This document shows positions 55,806 through 64,000 of a stretch of 64,000 bases of DNA, one piece after another. The notes under the pieces were generated by a model. The model made no database searches. It was not told the origin of the DNA and saw nothing but the letters and a program-made list of their open reading frames with translations. The position numbers and the translations under genes were made by a program. Every line of letters starts with the position of its first letter. Position 1 is the stretch's first letter. The stretch is taken from assembly GCA_910575725.1 (NCBI GenBank), contig CAJTFE010000015.1, positions 1-64,000 on the forward strand, written 5' to 3'. The DNA comes from Clostridia bacterium. Lineage in GTDB: Bacteria; Bacillota; Clostridia; Lachnospirales; Lachnospiraceae.

Positions 55806-57059
55806 ATGGGCACAATTACGAATTTAACACGAATGTGGATGACCCGCTCCCGGAAACCTTTTGTATTTACGAATGAATTCGATCCGCAGCTCCCCTTCGA
55901 AGCCTGCGAAAATCTGGGTCTGTACGTCCATATCCCATTCTGCAGAAGCATCTGCAATTTCTGTCCCTATTGCAAGGTTACATATTCCAAAGATTTATGC
56001 AGCCGCTATCTAGACGCCCTCTTAAAAGAAATCCATATGACCGGGGAACAGACAGATACTAAGAAACGTGTCACCAGTCTGTATTTCGGCGGCGGAAGTC
56101 CTGCCCTTGCAGCAGAACGCCTGCCCGAGATCATAGAAGCAGTCCGGCAGCATTTTATCATATCAGAAGGGATCGGGGTGGAGCTGCACCCAGAGGATGT
56201 GACCGTTCCTCTTTTACAGAAACTTAAAAATGCCGGCGTGACAAAAATCAGCATCGGCATACAGTCCTTTCAGAAAAAATACCAGACACTTCTGGGGCGC
56301 AGGAGCATTGACCTTCCTGCAATGCACGGTGCTTTAAAAGCTGTTGCCTTTGAAACGGTTTCCATGGACTTCATCTTTGCCCTGCCCAATCAGACCTTTG
56401 CAGATCTGAAAACAGACATAGATACTGCCTTTCATCACGGAGCCAATCACATAGCCATCTATCCTTTTATCGACTTCACCTTTACAACAAGCTCGCTAAA
56501 GGCTATGAAAAAGAAAGAAAAATACCGGCTGCTCAACAAGATTACCGGCTACTGTCTGGAACAGGGGTACACACGCACCTCCATCTGGACCTTTTCCAGC
56601 GAAAAAAACGCCCGCTACTCCTCCATGACAAGAGACAACTTCCTGGGCTTCGGATGCTCCGCCACCACTCTCCTGCAAGAGCAGTTCAAAATCAATACCT
56701 TTTCCGTCGAGGCCTACTGCAGCCGGATTGACCGCAGGCAGCTTCCGACTTCCCTGACACTCCGGTTTTCTCTGCGTCAGAGAATGGTGTACTACCTCTT
56801 CTGGACCGCCTACAGCACCCAAATAAACGAGGCAGATTTCGAACGCTTCTTCCGCACTCCCTTGAAAAGGATGTACGGATTTGAGCTTACCCTGGCAAGG
56901 CTTCTGGGCTTTATCAAAAAAGAAGGCCCTCTTTACCATATGACGCTAAAAGGGGCCTTCTATTACCACTACTATGAAAACTTCTATACCCTGGCCTACA
57001 TCGACAAAATGTGGGGAATCATGCGAAAAGAAGCCTTCCCAAGCCATATAGAGCTGTGA
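55806..57059 (+). CDS. HemN-like radical SAM protein
   Basis: About 417 residues, related to oxygen-independent coproporphyrinogen III oxidase/HemW. YVHIPFCRSICNFCPYCK carries the CxxxCxxC triad plus one more cysteine two residues on, a spacing that differs from HemN (CxxxCxxCxC) and HemW. YFGGGSPAL is the GGGTP-like motif, SIGIQSFQ and DFIFALPNQT follow. I chose ATG 55806 after GGAGAGAACAACT. It may not be a haem enzyme; function in the pair with the upstream radical SAM gene is open. Confidence 0.85.
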   Translation: MGTITNLTRMWMTRSRKPFVFTNEFDPQLPFEACENLGLYVHIPFCRSICNFCPYCKVTYSKDLCSRYLDALLKEIHMTGEQTDTKKRVTSLYFGGGSPALAAERLPEIIEAVRQHFIISEGIGVELHPEDVTVPLLQKLKNAGVTKISIGIQSFQKKYQTLLGRRSIDLPAMHGALKAVAFETVSMDFIFALPNQTFADLKTDIDTAFHHGANHIAIYPFIDFTFTTSSLKAMKKKEKYRLLNKITGYCLEQGYTRTSIWTFSSEKNARYSSMTRDNFLGFGCSATTLLQEQFKINTFSVEAYCSRIDRRQLPTSLTLRFSLRQRMVYYLFWTAYSTQINEADFERFFRTPLKRMYGFELTLARLLGFIKKEGPLYHMTLKGAFYYHYYENFYTLAYIDKMWGIMRKEAFPSHIEL

Positions 57060-57076
57060 GCATACCTTCACAGCCT

Positions 57077-57745
57077 TTATGCAAAGGGCCTCTTCACATC
57101 CGAAAGCCCGGCCTCCTCCACCAGCCTTCGAAAAAGATCCGCAGCCACGCAAACCACCGTCTCCTCATGGAGAAAATCCGTAATATCCCCGTCAAACAAA
57201 ATATTCGCCTGCGCCGGAAACTCCTCATCCCCGTCCCAGAACACCACTACAAGCGGCATACAGTCAAAGGCCAAAATCCGATACCCCACGTCCCCCTGGG
57301 AAACAGCCTCGCCTCCAAGGGCAATACAAGCTCTCCGAAGAGCCTCCGCCTGCCCGTCAAAGGCCTTAGCCAAAGGCTCCAGAATATTTCTCCGGAAAGC
57401 TCCGTCAAAAGGCGCCGCCCGCTTCACCTGGCGAAAGGGCACAAACTCCCCGCTTACCCTTGCCTCCGGCTTCGAGTAATAAAATAAATGGTAAATCGTC
57501 ATCACCGTATGAAACCCCAGCTCCCGATCCGGATCCGAAACCAGAGTCAGCATACCGCTCTCCTTATCCAAACGGTATTTCTCATGGAAGTACGTAATAT
57601 AACGGGCTTCCTCATCACATTCCAGTCCAAACTGCCGTTCCAGAACATCATGCTCCAGATCCCGATAAATCTTCCGCCATTTTTCACAGAGCATTATATA
57701 ATTATCGGTATTCTTTTCTTCACCGTTTAGAAAACTAGTTCTCAT
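57077..57745 (-). CDS. DUF3786 family protein
   Basis: About 222 residues of the DUF3786 family (YHLFYYSKPEARVSGEFVPF, GGEAVSQGDVGYRILAFDCM, FPAQANILFDGDITDFLHEE). DUF3786 proteins occur mainly in anaerobes, often beside corrinoid or CO dehydrogenase genes, which fits an acetogen. Function unknown. Convergent with the HemN-like gene. Confidence 0.85.
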   Translation of the reverse strand: MRTSFLNGEEKNTDNYIMLCEKWRKIYRDLEHDVLERQFGLECDEEARYITYFHEKYRLDKESGMLTLVSDPDRELGFHTVMTIYHLFYYSKPEARVSGEFVPFRQVKRAAPFDGAFRRNILEPLAKAFDGQAEALRRACIALGGEAVSQGDVGYRILAFDCMPLVVVFWDGDEEFPAQANILFDGDITDFLHEETVVCVAADLFRRLVEEAGLSDVKRPFA

Positions 57746-57766
57746 CAAAACCCCCCAGGCTATACT

Positions 57767-59116
57767 TTATTTCCCAAACTTCTTACAAATATTCACTACC
57801 ACGCCGCCAAGCGCCAAAAGCGCCAGTGCATTGGGAATTACCATGAGACCGTTAAAAAAATCCGCCAGCTCCCACACCAGATCCACCTTCAAGGTAGAAC
57901 CAACCACAATAAACACCACCACAATTAAGGAGTACACCTTCACAGCCTTGGCCCCGAAGAGGTACTTCACATTCACCTCTCCAAAAAAATGCCAGCTCAA
58001 AATCGTAGAAAAGGCGAAGAACAGCAGACACACAGCCACAAAAATATCCCCGAAGCCATGAAAGCTTGTAGAAAAGGCCGCCTGTGTCAAGGCAATTCCG
58101 CTTTCACCCGTGGACATAGCCCCCGTTGTCAGTACGGAAAACACTGTCAGATTCAGCACCACAAAGGTATCAATAAATACACTGATCATAGCCGTCAGGC
58201 CCTGCTCGTGGGGATTCTTTGCCGTTGCCCTTGCATGGGCATGAGGCGTGGAACCCATACCTGCCTCATTGGAAAACAGTCCTCTCGCCACACCGTAACG
58301 AATCGCCTCCCTCACCGTAATGCCTGCCGCCGCACCTGCAGCAGCCTGAGGCTGAAACGCACCTACAAAAATCATACGGATAGCCGCCGGAAGAGCCGTA
58401 ATATGTAAACAAATCAAAATCAGGCTTCCCACAATATAGACTCCCGCCATAAAAGGAACCATCTTCTCTACCACCGCCGCCAGGCGCTTCGTACCGCCGA
58501 TAAACACAAAAAACGCCAGAACCGCCAGAATCACGCCAATCACCACCGGCGACAAATTAATATTCCGTGCCTGAAATACCCCTGCAAAGGCCGTGCCAAT
58601 GGAATTGGACTGCACCATATTTCCCATAAAGCCCAGAGCCAGAATAATAAACACTGCAAACAGCCCAGCCAGAGCCTTTCCAAAGGTTCCTTTAAAAGCC
58701 TTACGGATATAATAAACCGGGCCGCCTGTAACCTCCCCGTTCTCCGTAGTTTTATACTCCTGAGCCAGGGCAGCCTCCCCATAAATCGTAGCCATTCCGA
58801 AAAAAGCGCTCACCCACATCCAGAAAATGGCCCCAGGCCCGCCGGAAATCAAGGCCGTAGCCGCTCCCGTCAGATTTCCTGTTCCCACCTGCGCCGCAAT
58901 GGCCGTCGCCAGAGACTGCAGAGGCGTCATCTCCCCATGCTCACGCTTCTCTCCATTCAGCTTAAAATGCCCGAACACCAGACGGCATCCCTCGCCGAAC
59001 TTACGCACCTGAATAAACTTCAGACGCACCGTAAAATAGATCCCTGTTCCGCACAGAATGACCAGAAGCACATAGCTCCACATCACTCCATTCGCACTCT
59101 TCACAAATTCCAACAT
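57767..59116 (-). CDS. AGCS-family alanine/glycine:cation symporter
   Basis: 449 residues with about ten to eleven helices. The family signature is clear: AAQVGTGNLTGAATALISGGPGAIFWMWV (split at residues 74-102), GSTPHAHARATAKNPHEQGL and NEAGMGS. It takes up glycine or alanine with sodium. A glycine riboswitch precedes it (59262-59365), so glycine is the likely substrate or signal. The start is the ATG after AAAGAGAGGGAAAAATC. Confidence 0.95.
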   Translation of the reverse strand: MLEFVKSANGVMWSYVLLVILCGTGIYFTVRLKFIQVRKFGEGCRLVFGHFKLNGEKREHGEMTPLQSLATAIAAQVGTGNLTGAATALISGGPGAIFWMWVSAFFGMATIYGEAALAQEYKTTENGEVTGGPVYYIRKAFKGTFGKALAGLFAVFIILALGFMGNMVQSNSIGTAFAGVFQARNINLSPVVIGVILAVLAFFVFIGGTKRLAAVVEKMVPFMAGVYIVGSLILICLHITALPAAIRMIFVGAFQPQAAAGAAAGITVREAIRYGVARGLFSNEAGMGSTPHAHARATAKNPHEQGLTAMISVFIDTFVVLNLTVFSVLTTGAMSTGESGIALTQAAFSTSFHGFGDIFVAVCLLFFAFSTILSWHFFGEVNVKYLFGAKAVKVYSLIVVVFIVVGSTLKVDLVWELADFFNGLMVIPNALALLALGGVVVNICKKFGK

Positions 59117-59210
59117 GATTTTTCCCTCTCTTTTCCTAATTGTGATATCCTATGCCCGGCCTGCGGACCGCCCAGGCACAACCAGTTTTGCAAAAGCCAA
59201 ACTTTGCACA

Positions 59211-59242
59211 AAAATAAGAGCCGATTTACCATCAGCCCTCCA
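59211..59242 (-). terminator. Riboswitch expression-platform terminator
   Basis: On the minus strand GAGGGCTGAT-GGTA-AATCGGCTCT followed by TATTTTTG, between the glycine aptamer and the AGCS start codon. It has two G-U pairs. It probably lets glycine decide read-through into the transporter gene. Confidence 0.6.
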
Positions 59243-59261
59243 AAGAGTTAGAACATCTGCA

Positions 59262-59365
59262 CTTACGCCCTGTCCTTTTGCCTGAGAGATAGACAGCCCT
59301 CCCATTCCAAGAGAAGAACTGCGTTACACCTTCGGCGCTCACTTAACTGAGACTCTCCAGAGTTT
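59262..59365 (-). ncRNA. Glycine riboswitch
   Basis: Read on the minus strand: CTGGAGAG, GCGCCGAAGGTGTAACGC, then CTCTCAGGCAAAAGGACAG, the conserved glycine-aptamer blocks in order. Only one complete aptamer is visible; a second typical block set does not follow. Located in the leader of the AGCS transporter gene. Confidence 0.92.
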
Positions 59366-59389
59366 GTCAATTTTTGTCCGACAGAAGAT

Positions 59390-59418
59390 ATCATAGCACA
59401 ATCCCCCCAAAAGCGCAA
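59390..59418 (-). promoter_or_regulatory. Promoter of the glycine-riboswitch/AGCS transcript
   Basis: TTGCGC (59418-59413), a 17-bp spacer, TATGAT (59395-59390) on the minus strand. The transcript would start about 20 bases before the aptamer. Confidence 0.7.
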
Positions 59419-59489
59419 TCTTTATTTACTGCAAATGGCAAATTTGCAAATGGCAAATTGATTGGCAGCAAAAAAATCGCAATTGACCT

Positions 59490-59522
59490 AAAAAGCCTCC
59501 CGAATCCAAAAGATCCGGGAGG
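59490..59522 (-). terminator. Terminator of the kinase-DegV operon
   Basis: On the minus strand ACCTCCCGGATC...GATTCGGGAGG followed by CTTTTTA, about 50 bases past the DegV-fusion stop. Confidence 0.8.
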
Positions 59523-59570
59523 TCCATATTCGTTCCTAACCAAATGAGTGTACGTGAAGCGTCCGCCCCT

Positions 59571-62264
59571 CTACTCCTCCGGCGGCGCTGCCTGCATAAA
59601 ATGAACCGCAACATCATTCTTCTTCATAAACAGCAGCCCAAAAGCCCCGGCCCCGCAATTACAGGCAATGGCCGAAGAAGCCTTCTGCAGATAAACACGT
59701 TCAAAAGGACAATACTGCTTCACCAGCTTCTGAATGTAAGCAATACTCCGATCCTCGAGCCCGGCATACGTAATGAACAAAATCCTCCGGTCGATATTCC
59801 GGGCGTCCAGAAGCACTCTGCGCACATACCGCTTAATCATATGCACAAAATCCCCCATCTCCACACCGGTCACCACCATTTTACTCTTCTTAAGCTCAAT
59901 AATCGGATGCAGAAGCAAGGCGTCGCAGACAACCTGTGTCCTTTTTGGAATCTGCCCTGCCTGGCACATCATATGTGTACTTTTAATAATAAAGGCCGAA
60001 GAAATATACTTCTTCAGTTCGTCCACCAGCTTCACAATCTGCGCCTTCGTGGCATGCTGTTCCGCCATAGAAGCCGCATACAACACAATCAGCCCAAGAC
60101 TGCTGGAAAGATGCCCGGAATCAAGCACTGTCACATTCTCAAAGGATTTTGCAGCCTCAAGAGCGTTTTGATACCCCTCGCTTGCATTCTTCGCCATCGT
60201 AATATGGATCACATTCTGAGCCTCTGTAAGCTTCTCCGCAAAGAACCGCTCGTAATCCTCTACCCTGGGCGCCTCCGAGTGTCCGCTCTTTCCGTCCAGC
60301 ATATGCAGCAGCAGTTCATCCGCTCTCAGCTCCACTTCATCCAGAAACCGCCCCTTATCCGTGCAGACATAATAGGGGCAGACAGAAATGCCGAATTCCT
60401 TCCGCAGAGATTCCGGAAGATCGCACACACTGTCCGTAGTCACCATGATAGACAGCCGCTGCGTCTGTTCAAAGATGAGAATATCCTTTCCAATCTCTGA
60501 CAAATCCGACTCCTCCGACATATTCACTAACTCCTTTGGTAAAAGGCTCATCACCGCCGCCTCAAGAAGCGCTCCGCTCACTGGCTTTGCCAGATAACCA
60601 CTGAAGCCTTCCTTCTTATAAAGAAGCTGATTGTCGCTTCCAGCATTGGCCGTAAGAGCGATGACCGGCGAACTCTGACAAAGACCGCCCGGCTGTGCGC
60701 GCAGCCGGTGAAGACACTGGATTCCGTCCATCTCCGGCATCAGATGATCCATCAAAATCACGTCATAATGCTGCTCCTGCGTTCTTCTAAGGCATTCTGC
60801 GCCGCTTAAAACCGTGTCAAGCTGAATCTTTGTTGCGGCAAGAAGCTTGCGCACCACCATCAGATTCATATCATTGTCGTCTACTACCAGGATATGAGCC
60901 TCCGGCGCCTCAAAGCTCTGCCGATACTGCTCTCCCACACGGCTCCTTGCCCGGGAGGTCAGCGTAAAGGTTCCAAGCTCCTTGTCATCCACAATATCCT
61001 GCTCTAACATCACAATGAAGGTAGAGCCTTTTGTATATACACTGTTGACACTAATCTCGCCTCCCATCAGCTCCACCAGCTGATGCACAATACTGAGTCC
61101 AAGCCCCGTGCCCTCAATATGACGGTTTTTCTCCTGATCCACACGCTTAAATGCATTGAAAATATAGGGAATGCTTTCCTTCTTCACGCCCTGCCCCGTA
61201 TCCTCCACCGTGTACCATACGCGCACCCGGTTCAGCCGAAGGCGCTCACAGCGCACGGAAAGGGTGATAGATCCTTCACTGGTATACTTCAACGCATTGT
61301 TCAGCAGATTAATCAGAACCTGCTTAATACGCACCTCATCTCCACAGAGCATACTGGGAATGGAGGAATCTACTTGAAGCCGGAATTCCAGTCCCTTTTC
61401 CCTGGCCTTAATCCAGATCATATTAACAATTTCCGAAAAAAGCTCTCCTGTCTCATAGGAAACGTTCACAATCTCCATTTTCCCGGATTTAATCTTGGAC
61501 AGATCCAGAATATCGTTGATAAGGGTCAGCAGTATTTTACTGGCGCCCTGGATATTTCTTGCATTTTCTGCAATATCCTGAGAAATATCTCCTCTGAGAA
61601 TGATCTCGTTTAAGCCGATGATAGTATTAATAGGGGTACGGATCTCATGGCTCATACTGGCGAAAAAATGATTCTCTGCCTTATTAAGCTCCTCGATTTC
61701 CTTTTTCTGCTGTATGGTAATCTTATTTTCTTCCTCGTAAATCCTGTTCAAAAATATCAGCATCAAACTGGTCAGCACACCCACCATAATAACGGAAATT
61801 GCAGAATCAAAAAAGGAATGGCTCTGTGTATTCTTGGCTGCCAGCTCCGGATAATAGAAGGCCAGATAATAACATGCAAGTGTCTCCAGCGTACAAAGCA
61901 GAAAAAACCAGCCTTTCCGCCTTCCCTCCAGCGTAATGCTGATGTACACGAAGCAGAGCACAAACCATTCCGGCATTCCGCTGTAAAATCCGCCTGCCGA
62001 GAAAAAGCTGATTGGAAACAGCACAAGAAGCAGAAGCGTGATAACGGTGGCTCCTCCATTGATACATTCCTTTTTAATGCTGAATTTTACTACCAGCGCC
62101 ATAATCACAAGGCCGGCCGCAAGTAAAAGCATGTTTATCAAGCTTCTGCCCAGGGGCAGGATAAAAATCAATGCAAGCATACAGATGCCCGTGACCACGC
62201 GGAACATTCGCTCCCGCAGGCTGATCTTATGGTCAAAGATGATTTCAAACCATTTTTCCAACAC
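59571..62264 (-). CDS. Membrane hybrid histidine kinase fused to a C-terminal DegV domain
   Basis: 897 residues. Six likely helices at about 22-175, HisKA with phospho-His206 in FASMSHEIRTPIN, HATPase (N-box LINLLNNALKY, DTGQG 355-359, GTGLGL 385-390), a receiver domain (acidic DD at 462-463, phospho-Asp506, Lys560), then about 604-890 a DegV/EDD domain (MVTTDSVCDLPESLRKEFGI, NASEGYQNAL, VLDSGHLSSSLGLIVLYAA, CNCGAGAFGLLFM). DegV proteins bind fatty acids and present them to the FakA kinase in lipid metabolism. Here the fatty-acid pocket would be on the cytosolic end of a signalling kinase. GTG start after GGGAGGGCATTTAG. It follows the receiver-HPt gene by 24 bases. Confidence 0.93.
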   Translation of the reverse strand: MLEKWFEIIFDHKISLRERMFRVVTGICMLALIFILPLGRSLINMLLLAAGLVIMALVVKFSIKKECINGGATVITLLLLVLFPISFFSAGGFYSGMPEWFVLCFVYISITLEGRRKGWFFLLCTLETLACYYLAFYYPELAAKNTQSHSFFDSAISVIMVGVLTSLMLIFLNRIYEEENKITIQQKKEIEELNKAENHFFASMSHEIRTPINTIIGLNEIILRGDISQDIAENARNIQGASKILLTLINDILDLSKIKSGKMEIVNVSYETGELFSEIVNMIWIKAREKGLEFRLQVDSSIPSMLCGDEVRIKQVLINLLNNALKYTSEGSITLSVRCERLRLNRVRVWYTVEDTGQGVKKESIPYIFNAFKRVDQEKNRHIEGTGLGLSIVHQLVELMGGEISVNSVYTKGSTFIVMLEQDIVDDKELGTFTLTSRARSRVGEQYRQSFEAPEAHILVVDDNDMNLMVVRKLLAATKIQLDTVLSGAECLRRTQEQHYDVILMDHLMPEMDGIQCLHRLRAQPGGLCQSSPVIALTANAGSDNQLLYKKEGFSGYLAKPVSGALLEAAVMSLLPKELVNMSEESDLSEIGKDILIFEQTQRLSIMVTTDSVCDLPESLRKEFGISVCPYYVCTDKGRFLDEVELRADELLLHMLDGKSGHSEAPRVEDYERFFAEKLTEAQNVIHITMAKNASEGYQNALEAAKSFENVTVLDSGHLSSSLGLIVLYAASMAEQHATKAQIVKLVDELKKYISSAFIIKSTHMMCQAGQIPKRTQVVCDALLLHPIIELKKSKMVVTGVEMGDFVHMIKRYVRRVLLDARNIDRRILFITYAGLEDRSIAYIQKLVKQYCPFERVYLQKASSAIACNCGAGAFGLLFMKKNDVAVHFMQAAPPEE

Positions 62265-62288
62265 CTAAATGCCCTCCCATTCTAGTAT

Positions 62289-64000
62289 TTATTCCAGTTC
62301 TATAATACTTTCACAGATCTTGTCGTAGATTTGCAAAAGCTCGTTATGATACTCATGGATGAATTCTGTGTCGCCGTTTCGGCCCGCCTGCTCCAGGAGC
62401 CGTGCCTTCTCTGAAAGCTCCTCTGCGCCGATGGTGAGGGAGGTACTCTTCAGGGCATGAACCTTAATGGCATAGTCCTCCCAATTGGCTGTGTCGTACA
62501 GCTCCTGGATCTCGGTCTTCTTTGCCCCGCTCTGCTCTGCAAAGGTCTGAAGCATTTCCAGGTAGAATTCCTTCTCTCCGCAGCAGTACTCCAGACCCAG
62601 TCTCACATTCATACCGGCTTCCACAAGAGGCGTAAGCTGCAGGAAAGAAATCCCGGTTGAAGAAACATCCCTCTGTGCAGGCTCCTCATATACATGCTCT
62701 CTCTGCCGGGAACTCTCCCGTACCGGCTGCTCCCCGCGGACAGGCTGCTTCTGCGAAGGCTTTTCCTGTGCGGCTCCTTTGCGTACCGGCTTCTGCCGTA
62801 CTGGCTCTTTCTGCACAGGCCTTTCCTGTCCGGACTCTTTACGCTGCTGTTTTTCCTGTACAGGCTCTTTTCGTTCCGCCTTGGCCTGTGTCTGTCCTTT
62901 CTGAACCGGCTTCTCTTGTACGGATTCTTTTTGCGCCCCTTTCTCCTGCGGCTGCGCCTTTTGCTCCTGCTTCCTCTGGGCCGCTTCCTTTCGTACAGGC
63001 CTTTCCTGCTTTTTCCGCTGAGGTTCTTTGTACTCCTGTCTCTCCTGCTCCTGTACCTGCTCTTTCCTCTCTGGCTTGCCTTGTACAGGCTCTCTATGTA
63101 CAACGCTTTCCTCTACCGGCACCTTCTTCACGGACTGTCCCCCTGCCGGTTCTTCCCTGCGGCGCACTACCACAGATTCATGCCTTTGTTCCCGCTTCTG
63201 TTCCATGCCGTACTGGATATTTTCCTCAGGCAGTACTTTGCGCAGCACTCTCTCCAGTGTAGAGCGCTCTATGGGCTTGGGAATAAATTCCGTAAAGCCC
63301 TCATGGCGGAACATCTCTCTGGCTCCGCTGATGGTGTTGGCCGTCAACGCCACCACAGGAAGCTCCTTATACATGCCGTTGTTGATCTCACGGATACGCC
63401 GCAGAGTCTCCACGCCATCGAATCCCGGCATCATATGATCCAGGAAAATCATATCGTAGTCATCGCTGCCCAAACGCTCCACAGCCTCTTTTCCGCTCGA
63501 GCAGGTATCCACCTCAATTCCGTAGCTGCCCAGAACCCCCTTAGCCACTACAAGATTCATCTCCTCATCGTCAACGGCCAGAGCCTTAACATTGGTACAG
63601 GAGAAAGGCCTGTGGCCATCCGTTCCCATAAAGCCGAATTCTTCCGCATCTCCATTAAGAAGATTCGCAACGGACAGAGCAGAAAAGGGCTTATGAATCA
63701 CCTGAAGGCGGCTGCCTCTGTTTAAGCTGAAGTCTCTCTCTGCAATCACAACCACACGGAGCTTATTTGTCAGCTCCTCATAATAACCGCTGTTCTCCTC
63801 ATACTCCGCCTGAGCGATAAATACATGGGTCAGCGAATGATTCTTCTGCAGCTTAACCAGTCCGTCAAAATTGTGGGCCAGATAGCCTTCTAAGCCAAAG
63901 CCCTCCACCAGATGATGAATCATTCTGTCATAGTAGCCCTTTACTTCATCGCAGTTATATTTCTCCGGTCGGAAATAGCAGGCAATGCAGAGCTTGTCGG
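62289..64000 (-). CDS. Receiver-HPt signalling protein with charged repeat linker (partial, start beyond window)
   Basis: The visible 570 residues include an N-terminal pseudo-receiver-like region, a receiver domain (phospho-Asp in MIFLDHMMPGFDG, acidic pair in AVDDEEMN, Lys in FIPKPIE), a roughly 170-residue Lys/Glu/Gln/Pro-rich linker of repeated VQEKPVQK-like units, and a C-terminal HPt domain with phospho-His in VHALKSTSLTIG. The frame is open to the window edge (DKLCIACYFRPEKYNCDEVK), so a kinase or other domain may precede. Immediately upstream of the kinase-DegV gene on the same strand. The HPt could pass phosphate between the two proteins. Confidence 0.9.
   Translation of the reverse strand, partial: DKLCIACYFRPEKYNCDEVKGYYDRMIHHLVEGFGLEGYLAHNFDGLVKLQKNHSLTHVFIAQAEYEENSGYYEELTNKLRVVVIAERDFSLNRGSRLQVIHKPFSALSVANLLNGDAEEFGFMGTDGHRPFSCTNVKALAVDDEEMNLVVAKGVLGSYGIEVDTCSSGKEAVERLGSDDYDMIFLDHMMPGFDGVETLRRIREINNGMYKELPVVALTANTISGAREMFRHEGFTEFIPKPIERSTLERVLRKVLPEENIQYGMEQKREQRHESVVVRRREEPAGGQSVKKVPVEESVVHREPVQGKPERKEQVQEQERQEYKEPQRKKQERPVRKEAAQRKQEQKAQPQEKGAQKESVQEKPVQKGQTQAKAERKEPVQEKQQRKESGQERPVQKEPVRQKPVRKGAAQEKPSQKQPVRGEQPVRESSRQREHVYEEPAQRDVSSTGISFLQLTPLVEAGMNVRLGLEYCCGEKEFYLEMLQTFAEQSGAKKTEIQELYDTANWEDYAIKVHALKSTSLTIGAEELSEKARLLEQAGRNGDTEFIHEYHNELLQIYDKICESIIELE

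Noticed and set aside
62694-63725. 343-codon and 201-codon open frames antisense to the receiver-HPt gene
   Set aside because: They reflect the stop-free repeats of the charged linker region. Leu/Phe-rich repeats are the complement of Glu/Lys/Gln codons.

Overview
The window looks like chromosomal DNA from a Gram-positive anaerobe of the family Lachnospiraceae, most likely a Blautia-like gut acetogen. This is inferred from the complete acetyl-CoA synthase gene (acsB), the order pyrH-frr-uppS-cdsA-dxr-rseP, the DUF1292 and CarD-type genes, strong AGGAGG ribosome binding sites, and the number of sugar-kinase, ABC and PTS genes. No rRNA, tRNA or CRISPR array was seen.

Region 0-18.3 kb is a carbohydrate-use island. 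It holds deoC, three FGGY sugar kinases (949, 3697 and 14752), a ribose-type ABC transporter coded ATPase-permease-binding protein on the minus strand, a sugar-phosphate isomerase/epimerase, a Gfo/Idh/MocA dehydrogenase, an alpha/beta hydrolase and a SIS-domain isomerase. Regulators of four families (DeoR, RpiR, ROK, GntR/LacI) sit among them, and several promoters carry readable operators. A 17-bp palindrome of form AAGAAA-N5-TTTCTT lies at both promoters flanking the ROK gene. An AraR-like box lies before both the second xylB-like gene and the SIS gene.

Region 18.3-38.4 kb is mixed and partly decayed. It has a small toxin-antitoxin pair; remnants of a LacI/TRAP/DapA-family locus with internal deletions; intact housekeeping genes (DUF1292, CarD, GH3, DUF362, threonine aldolase, HAD phosphatase); and a broken MBL-fold gene carrying a 158-bp fold-back element with a 5-bp target duplication, whose intact paralogue lies at 37.1 kb. 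It also has an AT-rich TetR/flavodoxin cassette, two more flavodoxin-like reductases with an HxlR regulator, and a beta-glucoside PTS/6-phospho-beta-glucosidase operon with an RpiR regulator. Gene fragments (EIIB, DUF1538, AGCS, LysR, Rpn) are scattered through it.

Region 38.4-48.9 kb has an ACT-domain protein, acsB standing without other Wood-Ljungdahl genes, a hybrid histidine kinase with a frameshift, and an aldo/keto reductase gene split by about 2.7 kb of AT-rich DNA that carries an AlbA-domain protein, an unknown protein and a Fic fragment. A MerR regulator and a candidate type I toxin-antitoxin locus (33-residue hydrophobic peptide, convergent antisense RNA, shared terminator) follow.

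Region 48.9-64 kb is the envelope/isoprenoid/translation cluster (rseP, dxr, cdsA, uppS, frr, pyrH), interrupted by a 143-bp tandem repeat. After it come two radical SAM genes, a DUF3786 gene, a glycine-riboswitch-controlled AGCS transporter, and a two-gene signalling unit. That unit is a membrane hybrid histidine kinase fused to a C-terminal DegV (fatty-acid-binding) domain, preceded by a receiver-HPt protein with a long charged repeat linker that runs off the window. The kinase-DegV fusion is the most unusual protein seen.
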